From: Actinomadura atramentaria DSM 43919
GTDB lineage: Bacteria > Actinomycetota > Actinomycetes > Streptosporangiales > Streptosporangiaceae
Reading direction: 5' to 3'
Assembly (NCBI RefSeq): GCF_000381885.1
Contig: NZ_KB907209.1
Span: 408,478-472,477 of the forward strand
DNA: 64,000 bases
Within the stretch, counting starts at the first letter, position 1. Each line of letters begins with the position of its first letter. Of this stretch, positions 44,279 through 52,212 are shown piece by piece. The notes below the pieces were generated by a model that saw nothing but the letters and a program-made list of their open reading frames with translations, was not told the DNA's origin and ran no database searches. A program made the position numbers and the translations under genes.

Positions 44279-45301
44279 ATGAAGGTGATGTTCCAGCCGG
44301 CCAGACTGAAGACCAAGTCGGTCAAGAAGCATTATGAGGACACCGTCCTGAACCCCGTCGACCTGGACGCCAACGCGGACCTCCTGGGCGAGGAGGATCT
44401 GCGGATCCTCCAAGAACTGTCGCCGGCCGGTCGTGCGGTTATGTGGGGAATGACGCCTGGGAAGGGCGGCGTGAACGTCTCGCGCTACGAAAAGCTCGAG
44501 CGCGGAGACTACGTCTTCTTCTATGGTGACAAAAGACTCTATCTCGGTGGATCGATCAGCCATCTCTTCCGCAACGCCGAGTTGGCCGATCGGTTGTGGG
44601 GAAGGGACGATGACGGCCGCACCTGGGAATGCATGTACTCACTGACCGACGTTCGCGGCTGCAAAATCCCGTTCAGTGAGATCCGGCCGCTCCTCTCGAG
44701 GATCAAGAGCGACAGATTCTTCGTACAGAACCCCTATGTCGTTGATGGAGAGGACGCCGAGCGAGTCGCCGATTTCGCCGGGGTCGACATCGTGGACTCT
44801 CCCGGCTTCGACCTCGCGGACGACTACGCGTCGGCCGCCGCGCCGAAGCAGCCGAGACTCCCGGCCGTCGACCGGGACTTCGACCGCCGCGTCGATGCCA
44901 CCCGGCGTGTCGAACAGGGCGCTTTGAAGAAGTATCTGCTGCCCGGTGACGAAGGAGAGTGCGCGTTGTGCGGCCGCATCCTTCCTCGCGAGGTCCTCTG
45001 GGCGGCGCATATCAAGAAGCGCAGTGAATGCACCGACCGTGAACGCGGGGACATGCCCAACATCGCGATGCTGGCATGCAATCTGGGATGCGACATCGTC
45101 TACGAGAAGGGATTCGTCGCGGTGGACGACGGGGGTGCCGTGCTCGTCAGCCCGCTCGTCCGCCATGACCACCTCAAGGAGCACATCGAGCGGTACCTGC
45201 GGGGCCGCGTCGTCTCGTGGTGGAACCCCGAGCGCGCCGACTACTTCGCCTGGCACCGGAACCACACGTTCAAGGCACCGCCGCCAAAGGGAGCGCAGTA
45301 G
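44279..45301 (+). CDS. PUA/EVE-like domain plus HNH endonuclease (putative type IV restriction enzyme)
   Basis: Protein of 340 residues. Residues about 45-145 look like an EVE/PUA-superfamily modified-base reader (WGMTPGKGG ... LERGDYVFFYGDKRLYLGGSI). Residues 225-300 form an HNH nuclease: zinc Cys pairs C228/C231 and C267/C271, catalytic AHI His 244, Asn 261, and Asp 272 where the last His often stands. GC and codon use are visibly lower than in neighbours, suggesting horizontal acquisition. The combination of base reader and HNH nuclease is typical of modification-dependent restriction. ATG with GGGA nine bases upstream. Confidence 0.78.
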   Translation: MKVMFQPARLKTKSVKKHYEDTVLNPVDLDANADLLGEEDLRILQELSPAGRAVMWGMTPGKGGVNVSRYEKLERGDYVFFYGDKRLYLGGSISHLFRNAELADRLWGRDDDGRTWECMYSLTDVRGCKIPFSEIRPLLSRIKSDRFFVQNPYVVDGEDAERVADFAGVDIVDSPGFDLADDYASAAAPKQPRLPAVDRDFDRRVDATRRVEQGALKKYLLPGDEGECALCGRILPREVLWAAHIKKRSECTDRERGDMPNIAMLACNLGCDIVYEKGFVAVDDGGAVLVSPLVRHDHLKEHIERYLRGRVVSWWNPERADYFAWHRNHTFKAPPPKGAQ

Positions 45302-45315
45302 TGCTTGGGGAACGC

Positions 45316-45344
45316 GAAAGGCCCGGTCGGGGACCGGGCCTTTC
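45316..45344. terminator. Strong bidirectional terminator
   Basis: A perfect 13-bp stem GAAAGGCCCGGTC / GACCGGGCCTTTC with a GGG loop separates the HNH gene from the converging tRNA-His. The A and T runs at the ends make it work in both directions. Confidence 0.9.
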
Positions 45345-45352
45345 GGGAGTGG

Positions 45353-45426
45353 GGTGAGTGAGGGGACTTGAACCCCCGACATCTTGGACCACAACCAAGT
45401 GCTCTGCCAGCTGAGCTACACCCACC
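45353..45426 (-). tRNA. tRNA-His (anticodon GUG)
   Basis: Minus-strand cloverleaf: acceptor GTGGGTG/CACTCAC (one G-U), anticodon stem CTTGG/CCAAG with GTG in the loop, T arm GGTTCAAGTCC. It has the tRNA-His hallmarks of an extra 5' G (45426) and discriminator C73 (45353). CCA follows in the genome at 45352-45350. Confidence 0.95.
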
Positions 45427-45497
45427 GTGGCCGGAACGGCGTTCGCGGCTTCCAGTAGTGTAGCGGCTCCGGGAGGGTGGTGCGCCACCGAGATTCG

Positions 45498-46112
45498 TCA
45501 GGCGGGGCGGGGGGTCGCGGCGATGGCGTCGGCGGCCAGGGCGCGGGCCGTCTCGGAGTCGGGGCCGGGCTGCGCGACGAAGACCGCGGAGCGGTAGTAG
45601 CGCAGCTCCTGGATGCTCTCGGTGATGTCGGCCAAGGCGCGGTGGCCGCCCTTCTTCGCCGGGCTGGCGAAGTAGGCGCGGGGGTACCAGCGGCGGGCCA
45701 GCTCCTTGATGGAGGAGACGTCCACCATGCGGTAGTGCAGGTGGCCGTCCAGCGCGGGCATGTCGCGGGCGATGAACGAGCGGTCCGTCGCGATCGAGTT
45801 GCCGCAGAGGGGGGCCTTGTTGGCGTCCTTGACGTACCGCTTGACGTAGGCGAGGACGCGGTCCTCGGCCTCGGCGAGGGAGACGCCGCCGGGCAGCTCC
45901 TCCAGCAGGCCGGACGTGGTGTGCATGTCGCGGACGACCTTCGTCATCTGGGCCAGCGCGGCGTCCGGGGGCCGGATGACGATGTCGATGCCCTCGTCCA
46001 GGATCGTCAGCTCGCTGTCGGTCACGAGGACCGCGATCTCGATGAGGGCGTCGTTGCGGAGGTCGAGACCGGTCATCTCGCAATCGACCCATACGAGTTT
46101 GGTGTCGCTCAT
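45498..46112 (-). CDS. orn: Oligoribonuclease
   Basis: Cytoplasmic 3'-5' exonuclease of 204 residues that degrades 2-5-nt RNA fragments and pGpG. The DEDDh motif is complete: D10 and E12 ([11 protein letters not shown]), Asp in [10 protein letters not shown], and His/Asp in [11 protein letters not shown]. Length and sequence are those of bacterial Orn. The adjacent position to tRNA-His is common in actinobacteria as I recall. Confidence 0.96.
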   Translation of the reverse strand: MSDTKLVWVDCEMTGLDLRNDALIEIAVLVTDSELTILDEGIDIVIRPPDAALAQMTKVVRDMHTTSGLLEELPGGVSLAEAEDRVLAYVKRYVKDANKAPLCGNSIATDRSFIARDMPALDGHLHYRMVDVSSIKELARRWYPRAYFASPAKKGGHRALADITESIQELRYYRSAVFVAQPGPDSETARALAADAIAATPRPA

Positions 46113-46260
46113 CTACCCTCTCACCTGCGGAAGCCGTCCGCGCCGGGGTCGGCGGGAGCCGCCGGCGCGCGGCGGTCGCCGGACGCGGCGCACGGGTCGG
46201 CGGTCATGGTCACCAGGTCAGGTTATGCCTCTCCGGCGCCCCGCACGGCCGCACGGCCCG

Positions 46261-46902
46261 TCAGGCGCCGGGAACGCCCGCCGGGACGGGGATGCCGGGG
46301 GCCAGTCGCGGGTCCGGCTCGGGCTCGCCGAACGCCGTTCGGACGGGGACGACGCCCGCCCACACCTCCAGCGCGTAGTCGTCCTCGTCGTCGCCGGGCG
46401 GCCCCGAGCGGGCCTTCACCGACGCCTCCGCGAGCGGCACCGCGAGCACGGACGTCCCGGCGAGTTCCTTGGCGGTCGGCTGCCGGACCGAGTCCCAGCG
46501 GCCTGGCGCGAGGTTGTCGGTGATGGCGCGGAGCGCCGCCAGCTTCTCCGCGTCGTCGGTGACGGGCCGCGGCGTCCCGTAGATCACGGCGCTGCGGAAG
46601 TTCATGGAGTGGTGGAAAAGCGATCGGGCGAGCACCAGCCCGTCCACCAGCGTGACCGTGACGCACACCTCCTGCGCGGCGCGCAGCGTCGTTGATCCCG
46701 TCGAACCGTGCAGGTACAGGGTGTCGCCGGAGCGCCCGTACGCGGTCGGGATCACGCGCGGCGCGCCGTCCAGGACGACGCCGAGGTGACAGACCATGCC
46801 CTCGTCGAGCAGCCGGTACAGGGCCGCGCGGTCGGCGGTGGAGCGCTCCGGGTAGCGGCGGACGCGGGTCCGTTCGGTGGAGGAGAGCGGTGTCGTTTCC
46901 AT
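46261..46902 (-). CDS. Pyridoxamine 5'-phosphate oxidase-family (flavin split-barrel) protein
   Basis: Protein of 213 residues of the FMN-binding split-barrel superfamily (MVCHLGVVLDGAPRVIPTAYGRSGDTLYLHGS ... FHHSMNFRSAVIYGTPRPV). It is divergent from a MocR/PdxR-like regulator, with 68 bp between starts and operator-like repeats in the gap. Possible roles are B6-vitamer handling or flavin/F420 binding; the biochemical activity cannot be assigned. Confidence 0.85.
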   Translation of the reverse strand: METTPLSSTERTRVRRYPERSTADRAALYRLLDEGMVCHLGVVLDGAPRVIPTAYGRSGDTLYLHGSTGSTTLRAAQEVCVTVTLVDGLVLARSLFHHSMNFRSAVIYGTPRPVTDDAEKLAALRAITDNLAPGRWDSVRQPTAKELAGTSVLAVPLAEASVKARSGPPGDDEDDYALEVWAGVVPVRTAFGEPEPDPRLAPGIPVPAGVPGA

Positions 46903-46922
46903 GTCGCCTACGCTAGGCCGCG

Positions 46923-46971
46923 AGTGGACTGGTCAGTAGAGCCACTTCGAGGCGATCAGGGGGGACCACTT
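46923..46971. promoter_or_regulatory. MocR/PdxR-type AGTGG repeats in the divergent promoter
   Basis: Three AGTGG half-sites: GAGTGGACTGG on the plus strand at 46922-46932, and AAGTGGCTCTA (46947-46937) and AAGTGGTCC (46971-46963) on the minus strand, the latter two as direct repeats 24 bp apart. The second closely fits the AAAGTGG(W)(T)CTA consensus I recall for actinobacterial PdxR. Confidence 0.6.
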
Positions 46972-48452
46972 TGTTCGACCTTCCGCTCGTGGTGGAGCGC
47001 GGCGCGGGCCCGCTGCGCGACCAGCTCGTCCGCCAGCTCCGCGCCGCGATGCGCGACGGGCGGCTCGCGGCGGGCGAGCGGCTGCCGTCCGGGCGGGCGC
47101 TGGCCGCGTCGCTCGGCGTCAGCCGGACCGTCGTCACCGAGGCGTACGAGCAGCTCTACGCCGAGGGCTGGATCGAGGGGCGGCACGGCTCGGGGACGTA
47201 CGTGACGGACATCGTCAGCGAAGCCCACCGGCCGCGCGCCGCCGCGCCCGAGGCACCGCGCGTCGAGCGGGAGCCCGCCGCCGCCGGGACGATCGACCTG
47301 CGGCCCGGCACCGCGTTCACCGGCTCGCTCGACACGCCCGCGTGGCGGCGCGCGTGGCGGCTCGCCGCGTCCGCGCCGCTCGACGAGCGGACCGACCCGC
47401 GCGGCCAGGCGGGGCTGCGCGCCGAACTCGCCGAGTACCTGCGGCGCAGCCGGGGCGTGGTGTGCCCGCCCGACCGGATCGTCGTGACGCGCGGCGCGAC
47501 CAGCGGCCTCGCGCTCACCGCCGCCGCCGTGCTCCGGCCCGGCCTGCGCGTCGGCGTCGAGGAGCCCGGGTTCGGCAAGGCCCGCGCGGTGCTGGCCGCG
47601 CGCGGGCTGGAGGTCGTGCCGTGCCGGGTGGACGGGCACGGGCTCGTCGTCGCGGACCTGCCGGACGACCTCGCGCTCGTCTACACCACGCCGTCCCACC
47701 AGTACCCGCTCGGCGGCGTCCTGCCGGTGCCGCGCCGGCAGGCGCTCGTCGCGTGGGCGCGGCGGACCGGCGCGCTCGTCGCCGAGGACGACTACGACGG
47801 CGAGTTCCGGTTCGACGTCGCGCCGCTGCCCGCGCTGCACGGCCTCGACCCCGACGTCGTCGTCTACCTCGGCACGACCGCCAAGATCCTGACGTCGCGG
47901 ATCGGCGTCGGCTGGCTGGCGGCCCGCCCCGACCTCGCGGCGGCCGTCGCGCGGTACCGCGAGAGCGTCAACGACCGCGCGCCCGACCTCGCGCAGGAGG
48001 CGCTGCGCGTCCTGCTGGCGCGCGGCGACCTCGACCGGCACGTCCGCCGGATGCGCGGCGAGTACGCGCGCCGCCGCGCCGTCGCGACGGACGCGCTGGC
48101 CGGGCTCGACCTGCGCGGCGACACCGCGGGACTGCACCTGGTCGTCGCGCTCCCGGCGGGCGCGGCCGAACGGGTCCGGCGCGAGGCCGCCGAGCGCGGC
48201 GTCCTGGTGGACGCGCTCGGCCGCTACCAGACGACCGAGCCGGAGCTGAGCGGCCTCGTCATCGGCTACGGCGCGGCCCCGGACGCCGACGCGCTCAGGA
48301 CCGGATGCTCGCTGGTTCGGGAACTGGCAGCGGCGGCACGGGATCGAGATCCCCGGGCAGGCGCGGCGCGGGCAGCCGCGGCGCGCGCTCCTCGCGCGGC
48401 AGCGGCCGGGCGACCGGCGGACTCCCCGCGACCGGCGTCTCCGGCCCGGTGA
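46971..48452 (+). CDS. MocR-family GntR/aminotransferase regulator (PdxR-like)
   Basis: Protein of 493 residues: an N-terminal GntR winged helix (GPLRDQLVRQLRAAMRDGRLAAGERLPSGRALAASLGVSRTVVTEAYEQLYAEGWI) and a type I aminotransferase domain with the PLP lysine near GTTAKILTSRIGVGW. Normal family members end near RELAAAA; here a tail of about 45 Ala/Arg/Pro-rich residues continues into a 158-bp antisense overlap with the next gene. The TTG start has AGGGGGG upstream. It likely senses PLP and controls the divergent gene and itself. Confidence 0.9.
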   Translation: MFDLPLVVERGAGPLRDQLVRQLRAAMRDGRLAAGERLPSGRALAASLGVSRTVVTEAYEQLYAEGWIEGRHGSGTYVTDIVSEAHRPRAAAPEAPRVEREPAAAGTIDLRPGTAFTGSLDTPAWRRAWRLAASAPLDERTDPRGQAGLRAELAEYLRRSRGVVCPPDRIVVTRGATSGLALTAAAVLRPGLRVGVEEPGFGKARAVLAARGLEVVPCRVDGHGLVVADLPDDLALVYTTPSHQYPLGGVLPVPRRQALVAWARRTGALVAEDDYDGEFRFDVAPLPALHGLDPDVVVYLGTTAKILTSRIGVGWLAARPDLAAAVARYRESVNDRAPDLAQEALRVLLARGDLDRHVRRMRGEYARRRAVATDALAGLDLRGDTAGLHLVVALPAGAAERVRREAAERGVLVDALGRYQTTEPELSGLVIGYGAAPDADALRTGCSLVRELAAAARDRDPRAGAARAAAARAPRAAAAGRPADSPRPASPAR

Positions 48453-48975
48453 CCCGCCGGACGTCGATCGCGCCCGGGTCGGGCCGCCCCGGCCCCGGCA
48501 CCTGCGACGCGCCGAAGTGGCCGCCGCGCGCCCACGCCCGCCGGTCCCGCCGCGCCTGGTAGGACTGCGGCGGCGGCAGCGGCGGGCCCGCGGGCCAGCG
48601 GCGCGCCACCCCCCACGCGTCCAGCCACGCCATGATCACGTCCAGTCCGGTCAGCGGCGCGGCCGTGAACGGCTCGTGCGCCGCCCCCACCACCATGATC
48701 TGCAGGCACGCGCGGCCCTCCCGGCCCGCCGCGCCCAGCGCCGCCGCCGCCCGTGTCGCGGGGACGAGCTGCACCAGCTCGCCCGTCCGCGGATTCCACA
48801 CGACGTGGACGGGCCGTCCGGCGCGGACGAGGTCGGCGGCCACCGACCGGGCCGACACCACCCGCGGATCGGAGTCGCTGCCCAGCCACACCGCGCGCGG
48901 GGCCCCGCCGCGCAGCGGTCCGCCGTCGTCGCGTGCCGGCATGCGGCCGGCCCCCGGTAGCCATGCGTCTGCCAC
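48295..48975 (-). CDS. Hypothetical protein with degenerate amidase/PGRP-like segment
   Basis: Protein of 226 residues. The middle (VHVVWNPRTGELVQLVPATRAA ... GLDVIMAWLDAWGV ... GGHFGASQVPGPGRPDPGAIDV) recalls the amidase_2/peptidoglycan-recognition fold, with one His and the DPG motif near the end, but the first zinc His is not evident. There is no signal peptide, so enzymatic peptidoglycan hydrolysis is doubtful. The Pro/Arg-rich C-terminal 60 residues overlap the mocR tail on the other strand. GTG with GGGGAGG upstream supports the start. Confidence 0.6.
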   Translation of the reverse strand: MADAWLPGAGRMPARDDGGPLRGGAPRAVWLGSDSDPRVVSARSVAADLVRAGRPVHVVWNPRTGELVQLVPATRAAAALGAAGREGRACLQIMVVGAAHEPFTAAPLTGLDVIMAWLDAWGVARRWPAGPPLPPPQSYQARRDRRAWARGGHFGASQVPGPGRPDPGAIDVRRVTGPETPVAGSPPVARPLPREERAPRLPAPRLPGDLDPVPPLPVPEPASIRS

Positions 48976-49329
48976 CGTGCGTCCTCCCCAATCGGGCGCT
49001 CTCGCCCCGAATTGGTCCGATCGTTCGTTCGTAATCCAGCGGGGCGGGGATGTCCACCCCGGCGCCGCCGTGCGTTCGGCGGCCGTTCGCGGGCGCGTGC
49101 CCCGGGCCGCCGCGGCGGGCGTACCCGGCGCGCCGCGCCGATCCACCTCGCGGCCGGGGGTCGTCGGTCGCCACGGCGGGTCGTGGCCGTTCCGCCGCAG
49201 GTGGGCGGTGTTCCGGGGCGGTCGCGTGGCGCGGCCGGATGTGGCCGGGGAGGCGTGGCGCGTCCGGCGGGGCGCAAGGGAGGGGGCGGTCTTCCCCCGG
49301 CGATCCGAGCCGCGTTCTAATAGGTCGTC
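48976..49329. other. Intergenic region between divergent genes
   Basis: 354 bp with no convincing gene. It contains CCGAATTGG at 49007-49015 within an imperfect inverted repeat (CCAATCGGGCG ... CGCCCCGAATTGG). TAATAG at 49318-49323, six bases before the ATG at 49330, looks like a -10 box of a leaderless mRNA. Confidence 0.45.
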
Positions 49330-50409
49330 ATGAGCGTCCCTGAACTGCCCGCCGGCGTGCCCGGCGTCGACGTCCCGCGCCTCGCGTCCTGGCTCGCCGG
49401 AGCCCTCCCCGGCGCGGGCCCCATCACCGCGGTCGAGCTGATCGCGGGCGGCCGGTCCAACCTGACCTACGGCATCGCGCTCGGCGACGGGCGCCGCGTC
49501 GTGCTGCGCCGACCGCCGCTCGGGCACGTCCTGCCGACGGCGCACGACATGGGACGCGAGTACCGCGTCATGGCCGCGCTCGGCGCGCACACGGGCGTGC
49601 CCGTGCCCGGCATGCTCGCGTTCTGCGACGACCCGGACGTCATCGGCGCGACGTTCTACCTCATGGACTTCGTCGAGGGCCGCGTCCTGCGCGACGAGGC
49701 GGACGCCGCCGACCTCACCCCCGACCAGGCCCGCGGGCTCAGCGACGCCCTCGCCGAGGCGCTCGCCGCGATCCACACCGTCGACCCCGGAAAGGCCGGG
49801 CTCGCGGACTTCGGCCGCCCCGCCGGGTACATGGAGCGGCAGCTCCGCCGCTGGGGCAAGCAGTGGGACAGCTCGCAGGACGCCATCCGCGCCACCGGGA
49901 CCGTCCGCGAACTGCCCGAGTACGACCGGCTCGTCGCGCGGCTCGGCGAACGGCTGCCCGGCGACGCGCCCGCGCGGCTCGTCCACGGCGACTTCCGGCT
50001 CGACAACGCGCTCGTCCGGCTCGACCCGCCGGCCATCTCCGCCGTCGTGGACTGGGAGATGGCCACCCTCGGCGACCCGCTGTCGGACCTCGGGCTGACG
50101 CTCGTCTACTGGACCGACGCCGCCGACCCCGCCGCCCTGCCGGTCGGCGCGACGATCACCGCCGCGCCCGGCTTCCACACGCGCCGCGAGTTCGCCGAGC
50201 GGTACGCCGCGCTCACCGGCGCGGACCTCGCGTCCCTCGACTTCTACGTCGCGTTCGCCTGCTTCAAGCTCGCGGCGATCCTGGAGGGCATCCACGCGCG
50301 GTTCCTGCAGAACGCCACGGTGGGGGAGGGGTTCGCCGAGATCGGGGACGCCGTCCCGCTGCTCCTGGACCGTGCCCACGCCATCCTGGACTCCGGCTCT
50401 CCCTGGTGA
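49330..50409 (+). CDS. Phosphotransferase (APH/ACAD10-11-like kinase-fold) family protein
   Basis: Protein of 359 residues with the aminoglycoside-phosphotransferase fold: ISGGRSNLTY-type loop (IAGGRSNLTYGI), Brenner-type catalytic motif HGDFRLDNALV and metal motif VVDWEMATLGDPLSDLG. This subgroup is close to the kinase domain of ACAD10/11, which phosphorylates 4-hydroxyacyl-CoA, so fatty- or hydroxy-acid metabolism is more likely than drug resistance. It appears leaderless. Confidence 0.85.
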   Translation: MSVPELPAGVPGVDVPRLASWLAGALPGAGPITAVELIAGGRSNLTYGIALGDGRRVVLRRPPLGHVLPTAHDMGREYRVMAALGAHTGVPVPGMLAFCDDPDVIGATFYLMDFVEGRVLRDEADAADLTPDQARGLSDALAEALAAIHTVDPGKAGLADFGRPAGYMERQLRRWGKQWDSSQDAIRATGTVRELPEYDRLVARLGERLPGDAPARLVHGDFRLDNALVRLDPPAISAVVDWEMATLGDPLSDLGLTLVYWTDAADPAALPVGATITAAPGFHTRREFAERYAALTGADLASLDFYVAFACFKLAAILEGIHARFLQNATVGEGFAEIGDAVPLLLDRAHAILDSGSPW

Positions 50410-50438
50410 GGGCCGAACGGTGACGGGACGCGGCGGGG

Positions 50439-51950
50439 TCACTGCGTCGGACGGCCCTGGGACTCCGTGCAGGTGACGGCGACCGTCGCCTGCGGGGAGA
50501 AGCTGACTGAACCGGAGTGGCAGTCACCTGAGATCATGACCGATCCTTCGCCGGTTCCCTCGTGCTGGCTCACGTTGAACCCGCCATCCGAGACCACGGT
50601 CCATGTCACGGAGGACGGTGCATGCACGTTGACCACGCACATCCCCGGTAGCTCGCAGCTCGACGGCGACACGCTGATGGACTGCTGCGGCGGCGCGCCG
50701 TGCGTCGGCGGCGCGGGGCGCGTCGACGGGGTCTTGCGGAGGGTGTGGGTGGGTTTCGGGGTGGCCGTGCGGGTCGTCGCGGAGGTGGACGGCGTCGGGC
50801 TCGGCGAGGTCGTCGTCGGCGTCGGGGACGGCGTCGCGGACTCGGACGGCGGCGGGCTGTCCTCCGGCGAGTCCGAGGGGTCGGCGGGCGCGGACGGCGA
50901 CGGCGACCCCAGCCCCGCCGCCGGGTCCGACGAGCCCGGCATCAGCAGGTAGGCCCCCAGCACGACGAGCACCACGGCGGCGGCCGCGCCCAGCGCGGGC
51001 AGCAGCCGGGGCGGGAGACGGCGGCGGCGCGGCCCGTCCAGATCGTCCGCCCCGTCCGCGCCGGACGGCGGCCCCGCGAGGCGGACGGTGGCGGTCGGGG
51101 CCTCGGGACCGGGCGACCCGGCCCGCTCCGCGGCGGCCGCGACGACCTCCGGGTCCGCGGCGGCGTCCGTGATGGCGCCGGGCAGTTCGGCGGGCATCAG
51201 CGCGACCGGCAGCACCTGCAGCAGCCGCGCCCCGGCCACGGGCCGCCGCGGGCTGCCGCCGCAGCGGCGGCACTCCTCGGCGTGCCGGACCAGCGCGCGG
51301 GCCGCGTCGGGCGTGAGCGGCCAGCCGCCCTCGGCGGCGAGCGCGGCGGCGCGCGGGCAGCCGTCGCCGTCCGCGCGGGCGATCAGCGCGGCGGCGACGG
51401 CGTCGTCGAACGCGGCGCGCGCGTCGGCGGTGAGCCGCGCCGCGTCGGCGTCGTCGAGGCCGAGCACCGCGCCGATCTCGGGGGTGTCCAGGTCGTGGCG
51501 GAGCAGCAGGTCGAGCGTCTCGCGCTCGCGGCCGCGCAGCCCGGCCAGGGCGCTGTGCGCGAGGCGGCGGCCCTCCAGCCGCCGGGCCTGCTCGGCCTCG
51601 TCCAGGTAGGGGTCCTCGGCCTCGGGGGCCTCGATCCGCTCGACGGGCCGGTCCGGGTCGTGCAGCCGCCGCAGGCACTCGGTGCGGACGAGCGCGTACA
51701 GCCAGCCGCGCAGCCGCCCGCCGGACGGGATGTCCGGCGACCCGGCGCGGCCCAGCGCGCACGCGGCGAGCAGCGCGTTGTGCAGCGCCCACGCGGCGTC
51801 GTCCTGGTCGCGCAGCAGCGCGTGGCAGTAGTCGTACAACCGGGCGCCGTACCGGTCGGTGAGCAGCGCCGGGGCGGCGGGGTCGCCGACCGCGAGCGCC
51901 CGGGCGAGCCGTTCGTCGGCGGCACGGTCGAGACTGGGCCAAGCGGACAC
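50439..51950 (-). CDS. ECF-like sigma factor fused to zinc finger, membrane anchor and extracellular domain
   Basis: Protein of 503 residues. Sigma-2 (LLTDRYGARLYDYCHALLRDQDDAAWALHNALL, about 28-100) and sigma-4 (about 128-190) are followed by a zinc-finger motif C198 ... H223-x3-C227-x2-C230 like that of anti-sigma factors. Then come a membrane helix (about 314-337), a Ser/Thr/Pro-rich extracellular stalk (about 340-420) and a small C-terminal beta domain with four Cys. Sigma, anti-sigma-like and sensor parts are thus in one chain, which should be tethered and need proteolysis or act as a non-promoter regulator. GTG with GGGAGG upstream. Confidence 0.85.
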   Translation of the reverse strand: MSAWPSLDRAADERLARALAVGDPAAPALLTDRYGARLYDYCHALLRDQDDAAWALHNALLAACALGRAGSPDIPSGGRLRGWLYALVRTECLRRLHDPDRPVERIEAPEAEDPYLDEAEQARRLEGRRLAHSALAGLRGRERETLDLLLRHDLDTPEIGAVLGLDDADAARLTADARAAFDDAVAAALIARADGDGCPRAAALAAEGGWPLTPDAARALVRHAEECRRCGGSPRRPVAGARLLQVLPVALMPAELPGAITDAAADPEVVAAAAERAGSPGPEAPTATVRLAGPPSGADGADDLDGPRRRRLPPRLLPALGAAAAVVLVVLGAYLLMPGSSDPAAGLGSPSPSAPADPSDSPEDSPPPSESATPSPTPTTTSPSPTPSTSATTRTATPKPTHTLRKTPSTRPAPPTHGAPPQQSISVSPSSCELPGMCVVNVHAPSSVTWTVVSDGGFNVSQHEGTGEGSVMISGDCHSGSVSFSPQATVAVTCTESQGRPTQ

Positions 51951-52070
51951 AGGGTCCTCCCGCGAGAGGGACGGGCGAGGGTGGCGCGACGGGCGGAGGT
52001 GAGCGGCGTTCCGCGCGCCGTGCGGCCGGTCGCGGCCCGAGCCCCCGGCGGAACCGGCAGGGGGCAAGAG

Positions 52071-52111
52071 GTCGGAGGCCCGACGGCCCCGCTCCCCGTC
52101 GGGCCTCCGAC
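52071..52111. terminator. Perfect 16-bp stem-loop
   Basis: GTCGGAGGCCCGACGG (52071-52086) and CCGTCGGGCCTCCGAC (52096-52111) pair perfectly around a 9-nt loop. It lies between the VWA gene and the sigma gene, both on the minus strand: a strong terminator or leader hairpin. Confidence 0.75.
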
Positions 52112-52173
52112 AAGGAAGACGGTCGAGCCGGGCGGCCGGTTGACACCGATCGCAGATTTTTTTGGAGGTTTCC

Positions 52174-52203
52174 GGCGGGGCGGGGCAAGCCGCCCGCCCC
52201 GCC
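52174..52203. terminator. GC hairpin directly after the VWA gene
   Basis: Arms GGCGGGGCGGG (52174-52184) and CCCGCCCCGCC (52193-52203), ten bases beyond the VWA stop on the minus strand. An oligo-T run at 52157-52163 (plus strand) follows nearby. Confidence 0.6.
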
Positions 52204-52212
52204 GGGCCGGGG

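Noticed and set aside
43968..44282. Plus-strand frame of about 104 codons before the HNH gene
   Set aside because: No ribosome site, no recognisable domain and unusual codon use; more likely leader or control DNA.
45350..45426. tRNA-His as an integration site for the defence genes
   Set aside because: I found no direct repeat of the tRNA 3' end on the far side of the region and no integrase gene.
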